DNA of 64,000 nt from assembly GCA_008501825.1 (NCBI GenBank), contig QQUA01000016.1:305261-369260 (forward strand), written 5' to 3'. Below the pieces are notes generated by a model. That model saw only the letters and a list, made by a program, of their open reading frames with translations. It searched no databases and had not been told where the DNA came from. Positions 24,797 to 33,727 of this stretch are shown piece after piece; position 1 is the first letter of the stretch; each line of letters begins with the position of its first letter. Position numbers and translations under genes: made by a program. Source of the stretch: Planctomycetota bacterium (GTDB lineage Bacteria; Planctomycetota; UBA1135).

Positions 24797-25678
24797 ATGA
24801 AAATCCACGCGATTTGCGCTGGTGTGGCTGCATTGTGCCTACTCGGCTCGACAGGCTTGGCCCAGGAAATCGGTGACCGCGGCACCCTGGAGGGTTTGCT
24901 CGGCGGTGGCGGCACCCTGGACGATTTCGAAGCCTACGTAGTCGGAGTCGGCGGAGCCGAGAACATTAACAGCTTCGTTCTCGACGACACCACCGTCACC
25001 GGCACCGGGCAAGGCCCTGGTTTGGTTCAGGACGGTTCCACCTACTCCTGCACCGGCGGTAATGGCCTGCAGTGGAACGGAGACACCTACTTCGGTCTGG
25101 GTAGCAAGACCTTCTTGGCCAACACCTCGGATGGCCGCTTGACCATCCAGTACGACAACCCGATCGGCGCCTTTGGTTTCGATCTGCACGCCTTCGATGG
25201 TTTCCCCGATACCGCCACCATCACCATCCTGGATTCCTCCGGCGCCACCATCTACACCTCCGGCGCCATTTCCCTGGGGGGTTCCGCCGGCGTGTTCTTC
25301 GGTTACCAAGGAACGGCCATCAGCACGGTCTACGTGGACGGCACTTACGGCTGGAGCCCGATCATCGACGATCACCTCTACGGAGATACCGGCTTTAGCT
25401 TGAGCGCCAGCGGCACCTGCGGCGGCAACATGACCTTCTCGGTGTCCAATGAAACCTCTGGGGGCACCATTGCTTACGTCTACGGAGTACCCGGCAGCTA
25501 CACCCATGGCGGCCCGGTTTGCGGCGGCGTAACTTTGGCCATCAGCAATCCGACCTTGGCTCAGTTGACCACCGCGACTTCGGTCACCGCCTTCGTTCCG
25601 CCTTCCGCTTGCGGCGTGATTCGAGTCCAAGCCGTGGACGTTTCCACCTGCACGGCGAGTAATTCCATCGACTTGTAA
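24797..25678 (+). CDS. Secreted protein with Cys-rich C-terminal domain, function unknown
   Basis: This 293-residue protein has a Sec signal (MKIHAICAGVAALCLLG, cleavage after GLAQ). The central part is beta-rich (IQYDNPIGAFGFDLHAFDG, ATITILDSSGATIYTSG) and resembles jelly-roll exported domains that place a fine-edge carbohydrate or matrix binder. The C-terminal 90 residues carry four Cys (GTCGGNMTF, GGPVCGGVTL, PPSACGVIR, DVSTCTASN). I recall this domain as repeated in many secreted proteins of Planctomycetota; that is memory, not a search result. No catalytic motif, sorting signal or PEP-CTERM was found. The start at 24797 is the signal-peptide ATG; a longer frame from 24734 adds a polar leader. 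Confidence 0.75.
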   Translation: MKIHAICAGVAALCLLGSTGLAQEIGDRGTLEGLLGGGGTLDDFEAYVVGVGGAENINSFVLDDTTVTGTGQGPGLVQDGSTYSCTGGNGLQWNGDTYFGLGSKTFLANTSDGRLTIQYDNPIGAFGFDLHAFDGFPDTATITILDSSGATIYTSGAISLGGSAGVFFGYQGTAISTVYVDGTYGWSPIIDDHLYGDTGFSLSASGTCGGNMTFSVSNETSGGTIAYVYGVPGSYTHGGPVCGGVTLAISNPTLAQLTTATSVTAFVPPSACGVIRVQAVDVSTCTASNSIDL

Positions 25679-25698
25679 TTCCTCGCTTCGGCAGCACT

Positions 25699-25733
25699 GG
25701 GACTCCGGCCACCCGCCGGAGTCCCTTTTTGTT
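25699..25733 (+). terminator. Intrinsic terminator after the secreted Cys-rich protein
   Basis: GGGACTCCGGC (25699-25709) and its exact complement (25715-25725) form an 11-bp stem with a 5-nt loop, followed by TTTTTGTTT. Confidence 0.9.
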
Positions 25734-25739
25734 TGGCTG

Positions 25740-26186
25740 TTTCTCAGCCGCAATGACTTTCAAAAGCTGGCTCCAAAACTAACGACGACTTCACCCCGCC
25801 ATCCAGACCTCTTCTTCCCTATCGGTAAATCTCATCGTTGGCAGAAAAACAGGCGGCTTACCTGTCTCTCCTGGTTTTCAGACGGCCGGCTCCCATTTTT
25901 GGATGGACGGCGCTTTTTCCTATAGAGGAAAAAAGCTGGAATAAATCTCGGAAACGCAGCCCTCCTTGCAATCGGGAAGGTCGCCTCACTCTGGTTAGCG
26001 GGTGAATTCGAAATCCGCTTTCGAAATCTCTCGCTGAAAGGAACCCATCCTGCATGGGTTCACGGACTCCGTGACGGAAACCGTGGAATAGGGAATTGAA
26101 TAGGAGGCTGGCTCATGGGGATGGTCCAGTCTCCTTCTTCTCTTCTTCCGAGATTCCTCCACTAAACCTCAACGCCCTCAAGCCCC
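25740..26186. promoter_or_regulatory. Gene-free region upstream of the G8 protein, with repeat cluster
   Basis: No convincing gene is present in these 447 nt; a 65-codon minus-strand frame at 25858-26055 lacks support. The direct repeat TTCGAAATC occurs at 26007-26015 and 26020-26028, 13 bp apart. Three abutting inverted repeats follow: GAACCCAT/ATGGGTTC (26041-26061), CACGGA-C-TCCGTG (26061-26073) and ACGG-AAA-CCGT (26074-26084). They precede the G8 gene by about 100 nt and may be a regulatory or leader structure. Confidence 0.45.
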
Positions 26187-28901
26187 ATGAAACCCACCTT
26201 GTTTCGAAGTTTCCTTTGCGCCCTGGCGTTAAGCGGCGCCTTGATTTCGCCAGCCTCCGGCCAGCATCACGAGCACGATCTGATCATGGATCTGGTCGAC
26301 GATGCTTGGATGACCGACACCGCTTTGGCCAGCGGCAACTGGTCCGACCCCGCTACCTGGGGCGGAACCATGCCCCAAGCCGGTGCGCGAATTGTGATTC
26401 CCGCCGGCATTACCGTTTCGGTAGCCAGCAAAGTTCCCGACACCTACATGTCGGTGCGAGTCGACGGCACCCTGCGTTTCGAACCCACCGCTCGTCGCAG
26501 TGAACTTCGAGTGGACACGATGGTGATCTCGGCCACCGGCGTATTCGAAATGGGAACGCCGGCGCAACCGATTCCCGGTAATCACATCGCCAAGTTGGTG
26601 TTCGACGATTACAACGGCGAAATGGAAGTCGGCGATCCCCAATCGCCGGATTACGACCCGTTGCGGGTCGGCCAGGGTTTGATTTCTTTCGGCCGCATGA
26701 CGGTTCACGGCCAAGTGAAAACTCCCTGGGCCAGCCTGGCGATCGAGCCAATGGCCGGTAATCAAAGCTTGGAGCTGGACGAGGCTCCGGTGGCTTGGAA
26801 ACGCGGCGACGTAATCGTGATCGCCGGGACTTCCCGAGATGGTCTAGGACACGAAGTGCGACGGATTTCCCAGGTGGTCGGCAAGACCGTGTACCTGGCG
26901 CCGGAGACTCCGACCCTGATGCTGCATAACACCTACGCAGCCCTGGAAAAGGATCACCTGACTCCGACTCACTCTCAAGCCGGCTTGCAACTCAAGGTCC
27001 ACGTGATCAACACCACTCGGAACGCGGTGTTTGAAACCGCCAAGGAGCATCGGGAGCCGACCCAGTTTGACGGCGAAAATGAAATGTTCTTCGGCCGCGG
27101 GCACTTGATGATTCATAACAACAACGCCGATTTCTACTACGCCAGCTTTAACCACATGGGCCGCGCCAACAAGATGTTCGTCGTCGATGACCCGGTGATC
27201 GAAGAAGACGGCACGGTGTCCTACATCGGCGACAACCCCCGGGCTCGTTACTCGCTCCACTACCACCGTGCCGGCATTGAAGGCCAAATCGCTACGGTCC
27301 AAGGCGTGGCCATTGTCGACAGCCCGGGATGGGGAGTGGTCAACCACAGCAGCTACGTGGAAGTGACCGACAGCGTGGCTTTCGACGTCGATGGTGCCGC
27401 TTTCGTTTCCGAAGCCGGCAATGAGCGCGGCCTGTTTACTCGCAACGTTTCCATCTACTCCAAAGGTTCCGGCAAAGACATCGACTCCAGGAAGCTTCCG
27501 GAAACCGATTTCGGCCATGGTGGTCACGGTTTCTGGTGCCAGAGCCCGTTCATCCGAACTTACGACAACATTTCCTCTGGCTCCGGAGACTATGATTTCG
27601 CCGTCTACAATTTAGGCATTGACGGCAACAATCAGATCAACGCCGACTTTTCAAGGAACCCCGAATATTACCTCGTGGGAGAGATGAGCCGGGGCGAAAA
27701 GCTTCCGGTCATGGAATGGCGGGACAATCTTTCTTACGGAAGTAAGGGAGGCCTGATGGTGGGACACCAGCACTGCGCCTTGGGCCGAGTCAGGGAATAC
27801 AGCCATTTCCACAACTTCGTTGCCTTCGGCGTCGAGACCGGCTTGGAGTTCCGCTACAACTTCGGCAGCCAATTCTTTGACTGCACCTTTATCGGAGATC
27901 TCGGCGACCCTCAAGGACGCGGCTTCTTCCGCAACACCATCAATGCCCAAAACTGGACCTTCGATCGTTGCCACTTCGAGGGATTCGACATTGGATTCCA
28001 AGGATCCCAGGCCGGTCGTGGAAACTTCATTCAAAACTCCTACCTGGACAACAACACCAATATTTACGTCAAGCGCACGGCGATCGAAGAGGTCCATGAC
28101 ATGCGAATTCGAAATGTCACCTTCGGGCCAAACAGCCTGGTCAATCTTAAGGTGGAAAATAACTATGCTCTGAACCATGAGCACATTGGCCTCTTGATGC
28201 TTCCGTCTCGAATCATCTTGAATCAAGGAGATGGCTTCTACGAAGTTTATTTCAAGCAGGACCAAGACCCGGACTTCGTCCCCTACCCGAATTTGCTTTG
28301 GGATCAAGCTGTCGGCTTAAGCGAAACGGCCGAAGGGTTCCCGGAGGAACTAAAGAACAAAACCAATTTGGAACTCTACAATCTGTCGGTTCAAGATCGG
28401 GATTACGTCTGGGATCTGCTCACCAACTATCACGACCGCCAAAATGAAAGGCCTTACACGGATCCGAACTATGCTCTGGATATATTCCCGGGCTGGGAAT
28501 GGACCATGAACGGCTATTTACTGCCGGTTGGCTGGCAAGGCATGCCGGAATACATCGTGCCCCCGGATATGGAAAACGTGGTTTTGCTGAAAATAGCCGA
28601 AAACGGCGAATTCGATCGTGACCCGGTTGCAGTCGACGACCAGGGAAGCATGCTGACCACGAAGAAATGGTTGGACTTCGATGTCCTGCTCAACGATCTG
28701 GATCCTGACGGAGATGCCTTGAGCGTAACCGCCTTCGTACGCCGAACCCCTGCAGGAGGCAAGGTGAGCAAATACCGCGGTTTGCTGAGGTACTCGCCGC
28801 CGGAAGGCTTTGTTGGAACGGACTCCTTTGATTACGAAATTGAAGATACCTGGGGAGGAAAAGCGGGAGCGACGGTTTACATCGACGTTACCGCAAATTA
28901 A
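26187..28901 (+). CDS. Secreted G8-domain/right-handed beta-helix protein with C-terminal cadherin-like repeat
   Basis: This 904-residue exported protein is probably a cell-surface or extracellular polysaccharide binder or degrader. The Sec signal (MKPTLFRSFLCALALSGALI) is cleaved near PASGQ. A G8 domain follows (SGNWSDPATWGGTMPQAGAR, about residues 45-170), as in human CEMIP/TMEM2. The central about 500 residues read as beta-helix rungs rich in Asn and Gly (FYYASFNHMGRANKMFVVDD; NFIQNSYLDNNTNIYVKR). The C-terminus carries a cadherin/VCBS-like unit with DVLLNDLDPDGDALSVTAF and GTDSFDYEIED, a calcium-type adhesion repeat. It lies just left of a low-GC island and ends at a long hairpin. Confidence 0.85.
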   Translation: MKPTLFRSFLCALALSGALISPASGQHHEHDLIMDLVDDAWMTDTALASGNWSDPATWGGTMPQAGARIVIPAGITVSVASKVPDTYMSVRVDGTLRFEPTARRSELRVDTMVISATGVFEMGTPAQPIPGNHIAKLVFDDYNGEMEVGDPQSPDYDPLRVGQGLISFGRMTVHGQVKTPWASLAIEPMAGNQSLELDEAPVAWKRGDVIVIAGTSRDGLGHEVRRISQVVGKTVYLAPETPTLMLHNTYAALEKDHLTPTHSQAGLQLKVHVINTTRNAVFETAKEHREPTQFDGENEMFFGRGHLMIHNNNADFYYASFNHMGRANKMFVVDDPVIEEDGTVSYIGDNPRARYSLHYHRAGIEGQIATVQGVAIVDSPGWGVVNHSSYVEVTDSVAFDVDGAAFVSEAGNERGLFTRNVSIYSKGSGKDIDSRKLPETDFGHGGHGFWCQSPFIRTYDNISSGSGDYDFAVYNLGIDGNNQINADFSRNPEYYLVGEMSRGEKLPVMEWRDNLSYGSKGGLMVGHQHCALGRVREYSHFHNFVAFGVETGLEFRYNFGSQFFDCTFIGDLGDPQGRGFFRNTINAQNWTFDRCHFEGFDIGFQGSQAGRGNFIQNSYLDNNTNIYVKRTAIEEVHDMRIRNVTFGPNSLVNLKVENNYALNHEHIGLLMLPSRIILNQGDGFYEVYFKQDQDPDFVPYPNLLWDQAVGLSETAEGFPEELKNKTNLELYNLSVQDRDYVWDLLTNYHDRQNERPYTDPNYALDIFPGWEWTMNGYLLPVGWQGMPEYIVPPDMENVVLLKIAENGEFDRDPVAVDDQGSMLTTKKWLDFDVLLNDLDPDGDALSVTAFVRRTPAGGKVSKYRGLLRYSPPEGFVGTDSFDYEIEDTWGGKAGATVYIDVTAN

Positions 28902-28917
28902 AAGCTGACCCATCATT

Positions 28918-28949
28918 GGTTCGATGGAATCCTCGGATTCCATCGAACC
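28918..28949. terminator. Bidirectional-type hairpin between the G8 gene and the AraC gene
   Basis: GGTTCGATGGAATC (28918-28931), loop CTCG and the exact complement (28936-28949) form a perfect 14-bp stem between two convergent genes. There is no strong T-run on either side. Confidence 0.6.
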
Positions 28950-28974
28950 GCTGTTTCAACGCCACCAAGGAATA

Positions 28975-29943
28975 CTAGTTTCCAGTATCTTCCCTTTTCA
29001 ACGAACCAGGAGTAAAGCCCCAATATCTCTTGAAGGCCCTTCGAAAAGAACCCTCGGAGCTATATCCGAGTTCCCTGGAAATCCAACCCTGGGATTTTCC
29101 CGATTTGATTCTGTCTCTGGCCAAATTCATTCGCACGCTTAACAGATAATTCATCGGAGTCATTCCCATCCTTTGAGGGAATTCAGAAGCAAAGGCCGCC
29201 CGGGACATGCTGGCCGCCTTCGCCAAAGCATCGACGGTCCAGTTTTTCCCGGGTTGAGAGTGAATCAGGCCAATGGATCTGCCCAAACGGGAACAATGAA
29301 AAGCGGAAATCCAGCCGGTGGATCGCCTACTGCACTCGTCTCGAAGCCACTTTCGAATGACTTCAAGAACCAGCAATTCAGTCAGACGGTCGGCGACCGC
29401 GGTACTTCCGATTTCACCCCCTCGATTCGCTTGGTCAAGCAATCTGAGAATGATCCCGGCCCAAGGTTCGGCGGTCGGCTGCTCAGGAGTCAACCTAAGT
29501 AAATCGGGAAGTTCTTGAATCAGCGGGTGCCAGCGAGGCTTTAATTCCACACCGCCGCAAATCAGCTTGGCCCTTTTTCCGCCCCTCGCCTTGGTCATGC
29601 AAAAAGAAAAAATCCCCGTCTTCTTTAAGGTCATGGAATCTTGCAAAGAATCACTGGAAGCCGGGTGGTCCTTTATTTGATGCCCATATAAAAAGGGAAG
29701 GAAAACAAAGTCTCCCGCAGACAAAGGGATAAATTCACCAGATTTCCTTTGGACCCAGCAATCTCCTTCCAAGATAAAGTGAAATCCTCCTCGAACCTGG
29801 GAGGGAGGGTTGTAATAGGACCAAGGAGCATGAAAATCGGAAACCGTATAGGTACTTTCAGAAGTGCGAATTTCACGCAACAAATCAGCAATGACTTGCT
29901 CCCGCTGAGGGGCGGGCTGATCTTCGCGGTGGGTTTCTTGCAT
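28975..29943 (-). CDS. AraC-family transcriptional regulator
   Basis: This 322-residue protein is a likely pathway-specific regulator of the adjacent assembly-line genes. The N-terminal half resembles the cupin-like AraC ligand pocket (GGFHFILEGDCWVQRKSGEF). The C-terminal hundred residues contain two helix-turn-helix units: SRAAFASEFPQRMGMTPMNY and SRELGYSSEGSFRRAFKRYW, ending in GFTPGSLKRE. The ATG at 29943 has an A/G-rich GGAAGG immediately upstream. It is the last gene of the minus-strand cluster and lies 181 nt after the PKS stop, so it may have its own promoter. Its composition matches the island. Confidence 0.92.
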   Translation of the reverse strand: MQETHREDQPAPQREQVIADLLREIRTSESTYTVSDFHAPWSYYNPPSQVRGGFHFILEGDCWVQRKSGEFIPLSAGDFVFLPFLYGHQIKDHPASSDSLQDSMTLKKTGIFSFCMTKARGGKRAKLICGGVELKPRWHPLIQELPDLLRLTPEQPTAEPWAGIILRLLDQANRGGEIGSTAVADRLTELLVLEVIRKWLRDECSRRSTGWISAFHCSRLGRSIGLIHSQPGKNWTVDALAKAASMSRAAFASEFPQRMGMTPMNYLLSVRMNLARDRIKSGKSQGWISRELGYSSEGSFRRAFKRYWGFTPGSLKREDTGN

Positions 29944-30124
29944 GCTTCCTTCCCCTCGCAGTCTTCGGAAATGGACTCAAGGCAATCTGCTCCATTTCCC
30001 CGCACCGGCTAAGAGCTTGCCTTGGCGGTAAAGCTATGCTCTCATGCCTTCTTGGCTTTCACAAGAGGGTTGGCCCCTATCGCAATCAAATACAGGGGAA
30101 AATTCCTGTTCTGGAGTGGAAAAA

Positions 30125-33100
30125 TTACGATGAAACGGCGTTAGGAGCCTGCTTGGAGGCAAACATCTCTTGCATCAGCCGGGAGACTACTTTGTCTCCG
30201 TTTGGATGCATATTCATCGTCAGATGATTGCCGGGAATGGTGATACATTCAAATTCACCGTCCACCGCTTGCCGCCATCGCTCACGAAGCCATTGTCTAT
30301 CCTCTCGGGCAGATTCCTCTGCGAGGAAAAGAACGATCTTGCCACCATAGCCTTCGGGACGGTAACTACGAATGGTAGATACATTGCGCTCAAACTCTTG
30401 TAAGAAAGAGGAAGCCGCATCAAAGGCTTCAGGGAAAACATTGCTTGAATCAAGGCTTTGGAAGCGAATAAAAGTCTCGATTTGCTCTCGCTCATCCATG
30501 CTCTTGAGTTGCTCGACCGTCACGGTCTCCTGACCCGACATGCAGAGTAGGCCATAAATGATTTCGGCGCGATCCCGCATAGCGACTACCTTGCCGCCAT
30601 CCAACTCCGAATCCAACAGGGCTACCAATTCTGCTTTCTTCTCCGTTCCAGCAAGCAATTTGGCAGTTTCAAAGGCAACGGCTCCGCCAAAGGACATTCC
30701 ACAAAAGAAATATAATCCCTTGCAGCTCTTGGATAGGATTTCTTGAGCGCATCTGCCGGCCAATTCTTCAAGAGTTGGGATTCTAGACCCAAAGCATGCT
30801 CCGATTTTTCTGGTGTCAACACCGAAAATCTGAGTTGTCTTCGGAATCTCTTCCAATAAATCGTGAAAAGCCACAAACTGACCACCGGCCGGAGGAAACA
30901 GGAAAAGAGCCGGACCGTCCTGGTTTTGACCTCGAATCTTGAATACCGGCGGCGATTTTTTTCGATCCAGGATTTGCTCTTTCCTTCTAAGTTCTTGTTC
31001 AACCCGGGCTGAAAATTGCTCAAAACGGCTGTTTTGAAGCAAATCATTTGGATCTAGATTCAAGCCCAGGGATTCGTTCACCAAAGTGATCAACTGAATG
31101 GCGGTGAGAGAATCTCCCCCCAATTCGAAGAAGTCATCGTCATCGCGAACCGCTTCAAGCCCTAAAACTTGCTCCCAAAATCGACTGGGTTCTGGCGGCT
31201 GCCTTGAGTCGATATCCGCCGGACGTTCATGAAAGTCCTCTTTCCGATTCCTTTCCGCTCTAACAACCTCAAAGCGTTGCTTCAAATCGACACCGGATAC
31301 TATGCACCGATCCATTTGCTTGGCATATTGCATAACTAAATCCAAGGCCTGAATTCCTTCTTCCGGCTGCAGCGCAAAAGCCTTAAGGGATCGGCCAATG
31401 CCTCCCCGATCCGATTCAAGGGATTCGAAGTCCCAGGCGTCCCAGTTGATGGAGATCCAGCGGCGATCCGATACAGATTTCTTGAAATGAGCGAACGAAT
31501 CCAAAAAAGCATTGGAAGAAGCATAGGGTCCGTATCCTAATCCGCCTAGAAGGGAAGAAAGAGAGGAGAATAACACGAAAAACTCACAGGAATTCGAATT
31601 GAAGAGTTGATCCAGAATCAGGGTACCGTTCACCTTAGCCTGGAAATACCGATGGAAGAGATCGTCGCCGGCGTCCTTGATAAAAACAGATTTTCCTTTC
31701 GGCACGACACCTGCAGCATGGAATACACCGGCCAACTGCCCTGGTTCCCGATGAATTCGCTTGGAAACCATTTCCATGTCCTCCAAGCACCCAACATCCG
31801 CTTGAACCACTATGGGATGGCTTCCGAGACCCTCCAGGGATTGAAGCTTCCGGATTTGTTGGCAGACTTTCTTATCCGCCTGCTTTCCTCTCAAGTAATC
31901 AGACCAATCTTCCCTTTCCGGAAAAGGAGATCGGCTTAAAAGGACCAGAGTAGACCTCCCTTTTTTCGCCAACCACTCCGCCACCTGGAGGCCAATATTT
32001 CCAAGCCCGCCCGTAATGAGATAGATTCCTCCCACTCGAATCTTCCAAGAAATCATCTTTTTTGATTCTGAAATGGGCAATGGATCGTTCCCCAAAGCCC
32101 ACCGTTGATTTCCTCGGAGAGCAATCAAAGCGGTTTCATTTGAGGCCATGCGAAGTTCGGCCAGTAAATCCTGAAAACAGCCGAATCCTGCCTCGGTGGC
32201 ACGATCGACATCAATCTGGCGGAAAGAGATACGGGGCAGCTCAAGTTTCGCAACGTTCAATAGTCCAGGAATAGCCGAACCAGTCCGATCAACGGATTCG
32301 TTTCCGAAGATGGAGTACATCTCCCTGGAGATAAAAGTCAACTCCAAGTTAGGAAGATTTACACCCTTTGAGACGCCTCTCAATATCCCAACCATATCTC
32401 GAATCACTTGATAAAGTTTCCGGTTCAACTCATAGAAATCGTTTTCATTGCCGGAGGTTTCCGGACACCAAACGTAGATGATGCGACACAGCTCTACTTC
32501 AAGTGAGCCTAAAGTTTCTGTCAAAAATCTCCCGTAAGCTTCGTCCGCGACGGCTGAAGAAGAAGCCCATCGGCTCGCCGATTCAGAGACTTGAGCTGGA
32601 GCCTGCACGAACTGTTCGCCGCTGGAACAGAATGCGGCTTCCAATCTCTGGATTAGTTCTGAAGCCTCTCCTAGAATAATCCAGCAATAGGCGTTTCGAT
32701 CCAAAGTCCTCTCGTGAGGAGATCGAAACGAAGCTTGCCGCCACTTCGGCAGATGAATGAACTCGGAAACATGCCTTCTTTTGGCCATTCCAAAGTCCAT
32801 TCCAGCCACTTTCTCGTTCCTCCGATCCACCCAGTGGATTTCCCGCTCAAACGGATAGCCAGGCAAAGGGATTCTTCTCCCCTCATTTTGACCGATGACC
32901 CGGTGAAGATCCACGTCGAAACCAAGTTCCCACAACTTGCCTAAGGCTTTTTGATAAGTCATCAGGCACTTGGCCTGCTTTTTGTTTTCTGGGATGGTCG
33001 AAAGGACCGTGGCGGATCGATCACAAGCCTTGATCAAGGAACTCAACCCTCGCCCAGGTCCGACTTCAACCCAGACCTTCCCTCCATTTGCAGCAATGGT

Positions 33101-33628
33101 TTCCACCCCTCGTTGAAAACAAACCGGATTCCTCAGTTGAAGAATCCAGTAATTCGAATCCATGGCCTCTTCATTCTTCATCACCTGACCGGTTCGAGAT
33201 GAAACAAAGGGAATCGTCGGAGGAGACAACTTGACTCCATCAAAGCTTTTAGAAAATTCATTTAGAATCGGATTCATCGAAGAGGTATGAAAGGCATGTG
33301 AAGTAGGGAGAAGACGGCTGCGGACTCCCCTGCTTGTTAACTCCGACTGTACCCGTTCAATGGCTTCTGGATTTCCTCCTAGTACGAATTGATTGGGAGC
33401 GTTCATGGCAGCAAGTTCAACGCCATAACTATCAAATTCTCGAGCGAACTTAAGCGGCGCATGAACCGCCAACATAGACCCTTCGTTCAATTTGGACATC
33501 AACTTAGCTCGCACGGCTACGATTCTTGCCGCATGCTCCAAGTTGAAGACACCGGCTAAACAAGCGGCCACATATTCGCCTAGACTGTGCCCGAGCATGA
33601 ATTTCGGCCGAACTCCGTTGGAGATCAA
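30125..33628 (-). CDS. Type I PKS, downstream reading frame (AT remainder-KR-ACP-TE)
   Basis: This frame is the continuation of the KS-AT gene, cut only by an amber codon. Its first residues (NGVRPKFMLGHSLGEYVAAC) contain the AT nucleophile elbow GHSLGE, with the HAFH motif near residue 113, both malonyl-CoA type. A ketoreductase follows with TGGLGNIG near residue 538 and catalytic Ser/Tyr/Asn in SSLSSLLGGLGYGPYASSN. The ACP carries LGGDSL near 838. A type I thioesterase ends the chain with GMSFGG near 976 and PGNHLTM for the His. No dehydratase or enoylreductase is seen, so the beta-hydroxy stage should be retained. The listed start is TTG and has no clear ribosome site, so it is probably not a true gene start. 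Confidence 0.9.
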   Translation of the reverse strand: MISNGVRPKFMLGHSLGEYVAACLAGVFNLEHAARIVAVRAKLMSKLNEGSMLAVHAPLKFAREFDSYGVELAAMNAPNQFVLGGNPEAIERVQSELTSRGVRSRLLPTSHAFHTSSMNPILNEFSKSFDGVKLSPPTIPFVSSRTGQVMKNEEAMDSNYWILQLRNPVCFQRGVETIAANGGKVWVEVGPGRGLSSLIKACDRSATVLSTIPENKKQAKCLMTYQKALGKLWELGFDVDLHRVIGQNEGRRIPLPGYPFEREIHWVDRRNEKVAGMDFGMAKRRHVSEFIHLPKWRQASFRSPHERTLDRNAYCWIILGEASELIQRLEAAFCSSGEQFVQAPAQVSESASRWASSSAVADEAYGRFLTETLGSLEVELCRIIYVWCPETSGNENDFYELNRKLYQVIRDMVGILRGVSKGVNLPNLELTFISREMYSIFGNESVDRTGSAIPGLLNVAKLELPRISFRQIDVDRATEAGFGCFQDLLAELRMASNETALIALRGNQRWALGNDPLPISESKKMISWKIRVGGIYLITGGLGNIGLQVAEWLAKKGRSTLVLLSRSPFPEREDWSDYLRGKQADKKVCQQIRKLQSLEGLGSHPIVVQADVGCLEDMEMVSKRIHREPGQLAGVFHAAGVVPKGKSVFIKDAGDDLFHRYFQAKVNGTLILDQLFNSNSCEFFVLFSSLSSLLGGLGYGPYASSNAFLDSFAHFKKSVSDRRWISINWDAWDFESLESDRGGIGRSLKAFALQPEEGIQALDLVMQYAKQMDRCIVSGVDLKQRFEVVRAERNRKEDFHERPADIDSRQPPEPSRFWEQVLGLEAVRDDDDFFELGGDSLTAIQLITLVNESLGLNLDPNDLLQNSRFEQFSARVEQELRRKEQILDRKKSPPVFKIRGQNQDGPALFLFPPAGGQFVAFHDLLEEIPKTTQIFGVDTRKIGACFGSRIPTLEELAGRCAQEILSKSCKGLYFFCGMSFGGAVAFETAKLLAGTEKKAELVALLDSELDGGKVVAMRDRAEIIYGLLCMSGQETVTVEQLKSMDEREQIETFIRFQSLDSSNVFPEAFDAASSFLQEFERNVSTIRSYRPEGYGGKIVLFLAEESAREDRQWLRERWRQAVDGEFECITIPGNHLTMNMHPNGDKVVSRLMQEMFASKQAPNAVSS

Positions 33629-33727
33629 GGATTTCGCCAGAGAGTATTCAATAGAAAATAGAATTGGCTGAGCATAGCGTGTATCCTCGATCTGAGCCTC
33701 ACCATCTCCATGGAGTTCCTCGGGCTA
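33629..33727 (-). other. In-frame amber codon splitting the PKS AT domain
   Basis: Minus-strand reading ends ...LDWDLLQTL at TAG (33727-33725) and continues in the same frame for 32 sense codons: PEELHGDGEAQIEDTRYAQP, then ILFSIEYSLAKS, up to the next listed frame. These residues are exactly the expected AT sequence. The two reading frames differ by 99 nt, a multiple of three, so this is one stop codon and not a frameshift. A Tyr codon at this spot in relatives could become TAG by one change. Confidence 0.9.

Noticed and set aside
23493..24800. 435-codon plus-strand frame
   Set aside because: Antisense shadow of the isocitrate/isopropylmalate-family dehydrogenase.
25858..26055. 65-codon minus-strand frame in the gene-free region
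   Set aside because: No ribosome site, no family resemblance, and it crosses the repeat cluster.
33629..33727. A frameshift in the PKS
   Set aside because: The two frames are separated by an exact multiple of three and reading through gives perfect AT sequence, so it is one stop codon and not an indel.
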